A stretch of 64,000 bases of DNA. Origin: Rhodocyclaceae bacterium (GTDB lineage: Bacteria; Pseudomonadota; Gammaproteobacteria; Burkholderiales; Rhodocyclaceae). The notes beneath the pieces are model-generated. The model was not told where the DNA came from and did no database searches. It worked only from the letters and a program-made list of their open reading frames with translations. The translations under genes and the position numbers were made by a program. Positions 1-7,339 of this stretch are shown one piece after another. The DNA is taken from NCBI GenBank assembly GCA_030682175.1, contig JAUXOM010000152.1, forward strand, positions 28,787 to 92,786. The letters run 5' to 3'. Numbering within the stretch: position 1 is the stretch's first letter; each line of letters begins with the position of its first letter.

Positions 1-53
1 GGGCGTCCGCCGCGTTTGCCGGGTTCGAGCGTGATCCGGTCTGAAATGATCAT
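1..53 (-). CDS. DUF433-domain protein, N-terminal fragment (runs off the window)
   Basis: The reverse strand shows an AAGGAG ribosome binding site six bases before an ATG, followed by an open frame reading MIISDRITLEPGKRGGRP to the window edge. The string DRI-x3-PGKRGGRP is the typical beginning of DUF433 proteins, short helix-turn-helix antitoxin-like proteins often paired with a PIN-like (DUF5615) toxin. Only 17 codons are visible, so a partner gene would lie outside the window. It follows the mshK-like gene on the same strand but is probably not part of the pilus machinery. Confidence 0.6.
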   Translation of the reverse strand, partial: MIISDRITLEPGKRGGR

Positions 54-100
54 TGGGTTCTCCTTGAACGCGATACCTACGGGGCGACCTTACACGAAGA

Positions 101-682
101 TCAACGCTGTGGCGCGGGGCGATGCACGCGGATTTCGCCGCCCGCCAGTCCGCCAGCGGTTTCGCGCGTGGCGCGGTTGATGGTTTCACCGACGGCCAGG
201 TTGGCCGGGGTTTCCTCGCCGGTGATGAGTGTGGCGCGGCCGTGTTTGCCCTGGCTGGGCGAAACCAGCACACCGGTGTCGCGACTGGTTTCGGTTTGCG
301 GCCGGTTGTTTACCCAGACGGTAGCCTTGCCGCTTGAGCGCATTACGACGCCATCGAGACGCATGGCGCCGCCTTCCAGGCTGCGGGCTTCGCGAATATT
401 GAACTGGCGCTGACGTTCGAGGTTGGCGCGCCACTCCGGGGTCATGAACAGACGGCCGAGGCCGGCCGTGGGCTCTGCCGCGATTGCGCCGGTAATGGCC
501 AGGGCACTGGCAATTAGCGTGAAAAACACAGCGTTTGCGCCGGGCCGCCCCAAGCAAACGCGGCACGCGGCGCCAGCCGCAACCCGCACCGAAGCGACAA
601 ACGTACGCCACGTGCTACATGAGCGCAGCGAGCCGTTTAGAACCCCCCGCAAGGGGGGGGAAGAGGGGCGGGTGTCTTTCAT
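101..682 (-). CDS. MshK-like pilus biogenesis protein with repeat-derived N-terminus
   Basis: Last gene of the MSHA operon, starting two bases after the mshJ stop. The body (GRLFMTPEWR, then VVMRSSGKATVWVNNRPQTE) resembles small periplasmic proteins encoded next to mshJ in betaproteobacteria, which is where MshK normally sits. A hydrophobic stretch, VFFTLIASALAITGAIAAEP, looks like a Sec signal but begins about 51 residues after the ATG. The first ~48 residues are encoded by a dispersed intergenic repeat (539-682). Translation may therefore start at a GTG at 529, which has no visible ribosome binding site, or the native start was displaced by the repeat. Assignment as MshK rests mainly on position; the start is uncertain. 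Confidence 0.6.
   Translation of the reverse strand: MKDTRPSSPPLRGVLNGSLRSCSTWRTFVASVRVAAGAACRVCLGRPGANAVFFTLIASALAITGAIAAEPTAGLGRLFMTPEWRANLERQRQFNIREARSLEGGAMRLDGVVMRSSGKATVWVNNRPQTETSRDTGVLVSPSQGKHGRATLITGEETPANLAVGETINRATRETAGGLAGGEIRVHRPAPQR
539..682 (+). repeat. GC-rich dispersed repeat (family R, copy 1)
   Basis: The block carries the family hallmarks GGGCCGCCCCAAG, CGGCACGCGGCGCCAGCCGC, GAGCGCAGCGAG and a C-run/G-run hairpin, ending in TTTCAT. Close relatives occur at 35050, 56403, 56590 and, reversed, at 31020 and 60213. This copy overlaps the 5' end of the mshK-like gene and supplies its in-frame N-terminal codons. Confidence 0.75.
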
Positions 683-684
683 GG

Positions 685-1323
685 TTATTGCCCGAGCAAG
701 GGGGTGGCCTTCCCTGTGGTTACGTTCTCCTGCAGTGTAATCCAGTCGATTTCACAGTGCGCCTGCAAGCTGGCTGTCGGGTGTTGCGGGTCGGCGGGGT
801 TGCGTTCGAGTTTGCAGCTTCTTACGCTGACCAGCGCTTGCACCTGTGCCGACAGATCGGCGAGCAGGCCGAGCAGGTCGTCCTCGTGCAACAGGGGCAG
901 GTCCAGCTTCATCGGGCTGGCGAGAAAGTCATAGCCGCCGGTCGTGAGGGCCTTTTCGTCCAGCGGACGTTGCGGGGAGATTTCGTAGTCGAGGTCCAGC
1001 AGCCGGCGCGATTCCTTGATCCGGCGCAGGGTTTCGACCCATTCAAGGCGTTTTTCCGGTTCAGTGCGCCCTTGCCGAACCAGTTCCTGATAGATGTTGA
1101 TCTTGGCGCGTATCTTGCGCTCGTCGTCATGGACGCGATCCAGCTTGGCCCGGGTCTCGGCCTGCCGTGTCAGGGCTTGCTGATGGGCCAATCCGGCCTG
1201 GCGGTCGAAATGAGCGGTGGCGGCCAGCAAGCCAGCAGCCAATAGCAGGGCAAGCAATAACAGGGCGAGGTGCCAGCGTAGGGCAACTAGGCTGATGACG
1301 GAACGCTTGTCGGGGCTGTTCAT
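685..1323 (-). CDS. mshJ: MSHA biogenesis protein MshJ (PilO-like)
   Basis: A 212-residue bitopic inner-membrane protein: short cytoplasmic N-terminus, one membrane segment near residues 17-36 (ALLLLALLLAAGLLAA), then a long charged coiled-coil-like stretch and a small globular C-terminal part. This is the PilO/GspM-type layout expected of MshJ, which with MshI forms the inner-membrane alignment complex of the pilus machine. It starts 11 bases after mshI and is followed two bases later by the mshK-like gene, so the three are co-transcribed. The call rests on topology and gene order. Confidence 0.78.
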   Translation of the reverse strand: MNSPDKRSVISLVALRWHLALLLLALLLAAGLLAATAHFDRQAGLAHQQALTRQAETRAKLDRVHDDERKIRAKINIYQELVRQGRTEPEKRLEWVETLRRIKESRRLLDLDYEISPQRPLDEKALTTGGYDFLASPMKLDLPLLHEDDLLGLLADLSAQVQALVSVRSCKLERNPADPQHPTASLQAHCEIDWITLQENVTTGKATPLLGQ

Positions 1324-1334
1324 GTTTTTGGCCC

Positions 1335-2867
1335 TTAAAGTTTGCGTGTCAGCCGAAATGAAAACCGGGGTGCTTCTACGGCACGTTTTTCATCGCCGCT
1401 TTTGAGGGTCTGGCCGGATTGGGTATCCACCGGCTGCTGCATTATCGCCACCAGAGTATTGGGCGTCGCGCCGAGGTGTTGGGCAAAGTCGGCCACCCGG
1501 GCAAGCTGGCCGCGCTGGTCGCCCGCCATCCTGGGGGGCAGCCGCGCCTCGACCCGGGTCTGGGCATAGGGCCCGCCAGCCATGCCTGGCGAAAGTGGCA
1601 GCTGGTTCGGCGCGGTCTGCGGTGTTGCGGGCAGTTGTTCGACGATGCCCCATTCAATGCGCTCGATGGCGATGTCCGGAAAAGCGTCGAGCGACTGGCT
1701 GAGCTGGATCAGCAAGGGGGCGGGACCGGACGACCGCTGCAGCAGCGCTTCATAGCGATTGACCAGTGCGAGCAGGTTGTCGGTCGAGAGCGGAATTTTG
1801 GGCAGCGTCAGCAGCGCGGAGTCGTAGCGCCGTTGGTCGAGGCGCGTTTGTTGTTCGATCTGTTCAATGGCGTTATGCGCCTGCAGTATGTCCAGGCCTT
1901 GCTTCGCCGCAAACAGCAAGGCTCCGGCCAGAATCAGGCCGCTGGCACTTTTCAGGAAGAGCCGTAATTGCCAGAGCCGATAAAACTGCCGCTCGGTGGC
2001 GGCCACAAACTGGCCCGCAGGGGTTTTTTTGACCAGCGAGTGACAGAACAGCATTTCCGCGTGCGAATCGGCCAGCGGTGTCCGCAAGCCGGCCCGTTTG
2101 GCTTCGGCCAGCAGGTCAATGAAGTCGAATTTCAGCTCGGCCGCGTCGCGGCAGCGTTCGCGCATGACGGCGATCTGGTCGGGGTGTACCAGGACGCGCG
2201 TTGGCAACGCCTGGCCACGTTCGATGAGTCGCTGGCCGACCAGATACTGGTGCATCTTGACAGCTTCCAGCAGGGTGGCGCTGGCCGATTCTTCGGCAGT
2301 CCCGGTAGCCAGTGCGGTCAGCCGTGAAAAATGGAGCTGGCCATTGACGAAAAAAGTCTGGCGCAGGCCGCCGCGCGTCAGGGTGACGATCAGCAAACGC
2401 GGCGGCACCTCCTTCGGCAGCAGGCAGGTGAGCGTCTGCGGCAGCGAATACACGCCGGCCAGCGCGATCCCGGCGGCATCGAGGATGCCCAGCCAGGGTT
2501 CGAAGTGCTGCGGCCGGGTCAGCGCCAGCAGAAGCAGGCGCTCGTCGCGACGCCCCTCCTTGAGCCGTCCTTGCGAAATGGCCATCGCCAGGGGGGTGCC
2601 GTAAAAATACTGTGCCAGCTTGCGTTTGATCAGTGCCGCGCGATCCCGGCCGGAACTGCGTGGAATATTTTCGAGGTGGAAGCCCTCCTCCGCGACATCG
2701 GCCAGCAGCATGAATACGCCAGCGCGATGCTGCGCGACATATTCGCCAAAGGCTTCGAGACCCACTTCGTCAGGGGAGAAAGTTCCCCCGGCCAGCAGCA
2801 CGTTGCCCCTGACCTGATAGGCGGTCAGGTGGTTCGCGTCGAGGAAGAGAACGTGGCGATCGGGCAT
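1335..2867 (-). CDS. mshI: MSHA biogenesis protein MshI (PilM/PilN-like)
   Basis: 510 residues. The N-terminal ~290 residues (MPDRHVLFLDANHLTAYQV...) resemble an actin-like PilM/MshI domain. A membrane segment follows at about residues 300-320 (SASGLILAGALLFAAKQG), then a PilN-like periplasmic part with coiled coil (IEQIEQQTRLDQRRY). It therefore looks like PilM and PilN joined in one chain, linking the cytoplasmic ATPase side to the periplasmic alignment complex. It begins 20 bases after mshG and ends 11 bases before mshJ, inside the operon. Confidence 0.8.
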   Translation of the reverse strand: MPDRHVLFLDANHLTAYQVRGNVLLAGGTFSPDEVGLEAFGEYVAQHRAGVFMLLADVAEEGFHLENIPRSSGRDRAALIKRKLAQYFYGTPLAMAISQGRLKEGRRDERLLLLALTRPQHFEPWLGILDAAGIALAGVYSLPQTLTCLLPKEVPPRLLIVTLTRGGLRQTFFVNGQLHFSRLTALATGTAEESASATLLEAVKMHQYLVGQRLIERGQALPTRVLVHPDQIAVMRERCRDAAELKFDFIDLLAEAKRAGLRTPLADSHAEMLFCHSLVKKTPAGQFVAATERQFYRLWQLRLFLKSASGLILAGALLFAAKQGLDILQAHNAIEQIEQQTRLDQRRYDSALLTLPKIPLSTDNLLALVNRYEALLQRSSGPAPLLIQLSQSLDAFPDIAIERIEWGIVEQLPATPQTAPNQLPLSPGMAGGPYAQTRVEARLPPRMAGDQRGQLARVADFAQHLGATPNTLVAIMQQPVDTQSGQTLKSGDEKRAVEAPRFSFRLTRKL

Positions 2868-2887
2868 GCGCGGATATTGAATCGGTA

Positions 2888-4087
2888 TCAGAACTTGAGT
2901 TTCGTGATGGTGTCGTAAATCGGGCCGAGTACCGAGAGCATCACCCAGCCGAGGATGATGCCGACCACGATGGTCATGGCCGGTTCGATCATGGCCTGCA
3001 CGCGACTGATCGACTCGCGCACATCGCGGTTGTAGAAATAGCTGACATTGGTGAGCGCGGTGTCGAGCGAGCCGGTATTTTCACCGACCTTGAGCATGCG
3101 GATCACCAGTGGCGGAAACAGGCCGACGTTCTGGAAGGCGACCGTGACGTTCTGGCCCTCGCTGATCATTTCTTCGACGCGCTGCAGGCCTTCCTTGATG
3201 ACGACGTTGCCGACAATGTCCTGCGTGGTGCGGATCGAGTCAAGAATGGAGATTCCCGATGCATACATCATGGCAAACACGCCGGCAAAGCGCGACAGGA
3301 TGATCTTGGTGAGGATCTCGCCGAGCCACGGGAATGACAGTTTGGCGGCATCGAAGCGGTAGCGGGCGCGTGGATTGGTCTTCACCGCAACCGCGATGAT
3401 GCTGGCGACGATGATGGGCAGGCCGATGGCGATGTACCAGTAATTCACGAAAAAATTCGACGTAGCGATCAGTATCTGGGTGTGTAGCGGTAGTTCCTGC
3501 CCCATGTTCTTGATGAAGCCGACCATCTTGGGAACGAGGTAGAGCATCATGAACAGGGTGACCAGAATCACCACCGTGCCCATGAACGCCGGATACATCA
3601 CGAGCTTCTTGGTTTGTGCGGCCAGTTCGTCCTGCCACTTGAGCGTTTCGCCGAGGTTGTGCAGTACTTCGGTGAGGTTGCCGGATTCCTCGCCAGCCTT
3701 GACGAGGCTGATGAACACGCCGTCAAAAACTTGCGGGTGCTCGCTCATTGCCTGGGAAAGCGTTTTGCCGCCTTCGACACTCTCGATCAGGCCGGCCAGT
3801 ACTTCGCGGAAACGGGGATTCTCGAGGCTGTCCCGCAAGTCGGTAAGACTTTCGATGATCGGCACGCCAGCGCGCGAGAGTTGTTCGAGGTGGAAGCAGA
3901 AGGTGATCAATTCGCGGCGGTCGATCTTCATGCCGCCCCAGCCATGCTGCTTGACCGGACCGCCGTTGATGAAGTCCAGCTCCATGCGCTTCAGGCGCAT
4001 TTCGAGATCGACCGGGTTGATCGCGTCCATGCGCCCAAAGACCAGCCGGCCCTGGGCGTCCATCGCTTTATAGGCGTAGAGGGACAC
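2888..4087 (-). CDS. mshG: MSHA biogenesis protein MshG, GspF-family platform protein
   Basis: Inner-membrane platform protein of the pilus assembly machine. It has two GspF/T2SSF domains (about residues 60-185 and 265-390) with the paired motifs GEESGNL and GENTGSL, and membrane segments near 165-190, 215-240 and 370-395. The ORF track extends to 4126, but the extra residues MYASLGRPGGGIA come from an intergenic repeat. Family alignment (SLYAYKAMDAQGR) supports a GTG start at 4087, preceded by GGAGG with seven bases of spacing. That ribosome binding site lies at the repeat edge. Predicted length is 399 residues, normal for the family. Confidence 0.9.
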   Translation of the reverse strand: MSLYAYKAMDAQGRLVFGRMDAINPVDLEMRLKRMELDFINGGPVKQHGWGGMKIDRRELITFCFHLEQLSRAGVPIIESLTDLRDSLENPRFREVLAGLIESVEGGKTLSQAMSEHPQVFDGVFISLVKAGEESGNLTEVLHNLGETLKWQDELAAQTKKLVMYPAFMGTVVILVTLFMMLYLVPKMVGFIKNMGQELPLHTQILIATSNFFVNYWYIAIGLPIIVASIIAVAVKTNPRARYRFDAAKLSFPWLGEILTKIILSRFAGVFAMMYASGISILDSIRTTQDIVGNVVIKEGLQRVEEMISEGQNVTVAFQNVGLFPPLVIRMLKVGENTGSLDTALTNVSYFYNRDVRESISRVQAMIEPAMTIVVGIILGWVMLSVLGPIYDTITKLKF

Positions 4088-4098
4088 GGCTATGCCTC

Positions 4099-4200
4099 CG
4101 CCGGGCCGCCCCAAGGAGGCATACACCCCCCTGTGGGGGGCAGCGAGCCGGGTTTGTGACCGAAGGAAATCCCTGTGGGACGAGCGTGGGGGGGCATTAC
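4099..4200 (+). repeat. GC-rich dispersed repeat (family R, copy 2) with embedded module
   Basis: Sits in the mshE-mshG gap. It begins CCGGGCCGCCCCAAGG like other family R copies and contains CCCCCCTGTGGGGGG. Bases 4157-4180 (TGACCGAAGGAAATCCCTGT...) match the central 24-bp module of the short repeat family at about 21 of 24 positions, linking the two families. Its left edge carries the likely mshG ribosome binding site. Confidence 0.6.
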
Positions 4201-5900
4201 ATGCGCTCCGTCAGGTCAACGACCCGGGCAACCTCTTCGAGCGAGGTGGCGCCCTCGATGACGCGCCGCAAGCCATCTTCGGCCAAAGGGCGGAATCCCT
4301 TGGCGACGGCGACGTTGCGTATCTCGCGGCTGGTGGCGCGGCGCACGATCAGTTCGTCGATGTCACCGTCGAGCCGCAGAATTTCCATGATGGCGAGGCG
4401 CCCCTTGTAGCCCTGATACTCGCACAACTCGCAACCCGAGGGCCGATAGAAAATCGGCATCTGGCGAAAGCGCTCGGTGCCGATCATGCGCAATTCCTCC
4501 TTGCCTGCCGGGTAGGGTTTGCGGCAGTGCGGACAAAGCTTGCGCACCAGCCGCTGCGCAATGATGCCGATGATGTTGCCGGACATGATGTCAGGCAATA
4601 CGCCGATGTCGAGCAGGCGGGGAATGGCACCCAACGCCGAGTTGGTGTGCAGCGTGGAAAATACCTGGTGACCGGTCATGGCCGCGCGGAAAGCCATCTC
4701 GGCGGTGTCGGCATCGCGAATCTCGCCAACGAGAATGACGTCCGGATCCTGGCGCATCATCGAGCGGATGCCGTCGGCGAAGTCGAGCTTGGTTGTTTCG
4801 GAAACCGAGGTCTGGCGGATCATCGGCATCGGATATTCGACCGGATCCTCCAGGGTCATGATGTTGATGCTCTCGTCGTTGATCTGGCTCAACATCGAGT
4901 AGAGCGTGGTGGTCTTGCCGCTGCCGGTGGGACCGGTGACGAGAATGATGCCTTCGGGGCGCGCCATCATGCGCCGCAACTGCTCCTGTTGCACCTCGTC
5001 CAGGCCGATCTTGTCAAGCGGGACGATGCCCTTTTGCCGGTCGAGAATGCGCAGCACCAGATTTTCGCCATGGATGGTCGGTTGTGCCGAACACCGGAAG
5101 TCGACCGCGCGGCCGCTGATGTTCATCGAGATGCGGCCATCCTGCGGGGCACGGGTTTCCGCGATGTTCATGCCGCTGATCACCTTGAGCCGGACCGCCA
5201 TGGCCGCCCAGTAAGACTTGTGCAGGGCGCGGATCTGTCGCAGGATGCCGTCGATGCGGTAGCGGATGCGCAAGAAGCTCGCTTCCGGTTCGAAGTGGAT
5301 GTCGGAGGCGTCGCGCTTGACGGCGTCGGTGAGCAAGGCGTCGACCAGGCGTACCACCGGCTGGCTATATTCGTCGGAAGTGACGGACAGACTGTGAAAG
5401 TCGATTTCGCCGGTCTCGATCTCGTTCAGAATGCCGTCGATCGACAATTCATGGCCGTAATGCTGGTCGATGCTGCGGGCGATTTCCGATTCTCCGGCCA
5501 GCACGGTTTCGACCTGCAGGTCGGAGGAGATCAGCGCACGCATCTGATCTATCGCGACCAGATCGTTGGGGTCGGCGATGGCAATGGTCAGCTGCCGCCG
5601 TTCCGGGGAATAGTCAAGCGGCAGCAGGCGGTGGCGCTTGGCGATGTCGCGTGGCACCAGGCGCAGCGCCACGGGGTCGACCGTGGCGCGGGAGAGGTCG
5701 ATGGATTTTTGTCCCAGCGACACGCCGAGCGCATCGCGCAAGGTTGCCTCGGAGACGAAGCCCAGACTCACCAGCAGTTTGCCGACCGGCTGGTTGCACT
5801 TCATCTGCTCCAGGAGCGCAATGCGCAACTGATCTTCGCTGATGACGCCCTGCGCGATCAGAACCTGGCCGATGGGTTGACGATTAGTATTGGTGCTCAT
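4197..5900 (-). CDS. mshE: MSHA pilus extension ATPase MshE (GspE family)
   Basis: Cytoplasmic hexameric ATPase that powers pilus extension. Residues ~8-135 form an MshEN-type domain with the repeated pattern PIGQVLIAQGVISEDQL and PVGKLLVSLGFVSEATL, the arrangement known to bind c-di-GMP in MshE. The ATPase core carries Walker A GPTGSGKTTTLY (~322), Asp/Walker B DPDVILVGEIRD (~381), the His box STLHTNSA, and a zinc-binding pair CPHC (~452) and CELC (~488). I chose the ATG at 5900, directly after the GTG used by the ORF track. It lies between mshN and mshG in the usual order; c-di-GMP control is an inference from the domain. Confidence 0.93.
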   Translation of the reverse strand: MSTNTNRQPIGQVLIAQGVISEDQLRIALLEQMKCNQPVGKLLVSLGFVSEATLRDALGVSLGQKSIDLSRATVDPVALRLVPRDIAKRHRLLPLDYSPERRQLTIAIADPNDLVAIDQMRALISSDLQVETVLAGESEIARSIDQHYGHELSIDGILNEIETGEIDFHSLSVTSDEYSQPVVRLVDALLTDAVKRDASDIHFEPEASFLRIRYRIDGILRQIRALHKSYWAAMAVRLKVISGMNIAETRAPQDGRISMNISGRAVDFRCSAQPTIHGENLVLRILDRQKGIVPLDKIGLDEVQQEQLRRMMARPEGIILVTGPTGSGKTTTLYSMLSQINDESINIMTLEDPVEYPMPMIRQTSVSETTKLDFADGIRSMMRQDPDVILVGEIRDADTAEMAFRAAMTGHQVFSTLHTNSALGAIPRLLDIGVLPDIMSGNIIGIIAQRLVRKLCPHCRKPYPAGKEELRMIGTERFRQMPIFYRPSGCELCEYQGYKGRLAIMEILRLDGDIDELIVRRATSREIRNVAVAKGFRPLAEDGLRRVIEGATSLEEVARVVDLTERM

Positions 5901-5986
5901 CACTGGGCTACTTTTTCCCTACCGCTCATTATTTCCGTGGCGCTACCGACAAAAACCTTAGCCTGCATCCGTGCCAAGCGACAAGC

Positions 5987-7339
5987 TTACTGGCCCGCCT
6001 GGAGGATTTTCAGTCGCGCCGCAACCTGGGCGGGATCAAAGCCGACCGGCTGCAGCGTTACAGCACCCAGCGCCTGATTGTAATACTGGATGGCCAGGCG
6101 CGATTGACGCAACTGATCGAGGCTCACAGCAAGGTTGAACAGGTAATCGGGATTTCGCGGGTCGGCAACATGGGCCCTGAAGTAGGCCTGTTGAGCGTCA
6201 GCCCAGCGCGTATTCCGTGCGTAAAGGTTGCCGAGGGCGAAGTTAAGGTAAGGTGAATCCGGCTGTTCCGCCAGCAGGGTCTTGAGCCGGCTCTCGGTCT
6301 GCTGCGGATCGGCATTGCCCTTGAGGCTGGTCAGCCCGGACAGTGCCAGCGCATCCTTGGGGTTGGCTTCAAGCGCCCTCAGATAATAATCGGCAGCCAG
6401 GTTCGGTTGTTGGTGTTGCAGGGCGATCGCGGCCAGACCGTATAAGGCATCCGAATTCTTTGGATCGGACTCGAGCACCCGTTGCCACGCAGCCTGTGCC
6501 AGATTCATCTCGCCACGGTTGAAAGCCAGGAAGGCCTGCTCCAATGACGGATTGAGCTTCTGGGGGGCTGCGCTGACACGGATTGAATCGGCGGGTCGGG
6601 CGACGCCGGGTGGCGTCGCGACTGATGCCGACATTGCCCTGCGAGTTTCGCGCCTGGGGGGTGTCAGCCCATCCGGGTCGCCAGACTTGCCGCTGGCGGA
6701 CGCTGTAGTTGCGGGGTGGTCCGCACTGTCCGGGGTGGTGGTGGCTGCGGACTGTCCGGAAGCGCCAGCCGTTACGGCCGGCGCAGCTGCCGTGATGGAG
6801 GGGGTCGGAGCAGCTGAGGGCAGGGCCGCCATGCCGCTGGTGGCGAGGCCTCCTGCCGGTGGCTGCATCTGCCACCAGAAATAACCACCGATGCCCACAG
6901 TGGCCACCAAAGTGAGCAAGCCGACGGCAATGGCAAAGTTGCGACTGTCTTTTTGCGCGGGATGCTTGGCCGCGAAGAGCGACCGCGCTGCCGCGCGCGA
7001 TGCAGCAGCCGTGCTTGCTTTACTTTCCTGTGAAGCGGCGGGCTCTGCCTTGGGTGCCGCGGTAGTCGGCCGCGCTGCCTGCTTTACCCTGCGGTCAGGG
7101 CTGACGAACTGCGCATCGAGATCCTCAAGCCGGGTCGGCAACTCGGGCAGGCGGGTTGAGCCTGCCTTGCTTGCCCCCTCTGGCGGCATGGAACTGGCCG
7201 GAGCCGAATCGGCTTGCGTGGCCAGCGGCTCAAGTGCCAGCTTTGCCGAAGCTGCGCTCTGCCCGGGCTGATGCTCTTGTGCCGCGCTGTCTCGCTTCTG
7301 CTGCTCCGCTTTGCGGAGCGCATCCATCAGCAGACTCAC
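5987..7339 (-). CDS. mshN: MSHA biogenesis protein MshN, TPR protein
   Basis: 450 residues starting SLLMDALRKAEQQKR, the usual beginning of MshN. A proline/alanine-rich N-terminal region is followed by one membrane segment at about residues 137-157 (FAIAVGLLTLVATVGIGGYFWW), a Ser/Thr/Ala-rich linker, and about four tetratricopeptide repeats at 270-440 (for example DALYGLAAIALQHQQPNLAADYYLRALEANP). The TPR part is periplasmic and probably acts in assembly with the secretin MshL. The GTG start overlaps the mshL stop as GTGA, indicating translational coupling. Confidence 0.87.
   Translation of the reverse strand: MSLLMDALRKAEQQKRDSAAQEHQPGQSAASAKLALEPLATQADSAPASSMPPEGASKAGSTRLPELPTRLEDLDAQFVSPDRRVKQAARPTTAAPKAEPAASQESKASTAAASRAAARSLFAAKHPAQKDSRNFAIAVGLLTLVATVGIGGYFWWQMQPPAGGLATSGMAALPSAAPTPSITAAAPAVTAGASGQSAATTTPDSADHPATTASASGKSGDPDGLTPPRRETRRAMSASVATPPGVARPADSIRVSAAPQKLNPSLEQAFLAFNRGEMNLAQAAWQRVLESDPKNSDALYGLAAIALQHQQPNLAADYYLRALEANPKDALALSGLTSLKGNADPQQTESRLKTLLAEQPDSPYLNFALGNLYARNTRWADAQQAYFRAHVADPRNPDYLFNLAVSLDQLRQSRLAIQYYNQALGAVTLQPVGFDPAQVAARLKILQAGQ

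Noticed and set aside
4092-6077. 661-residue plus-strand ORF across mshE
   Set aside because: Antisense shadow of mshE; composition is low-complexity Ala/Asp/Gly/His without domains.
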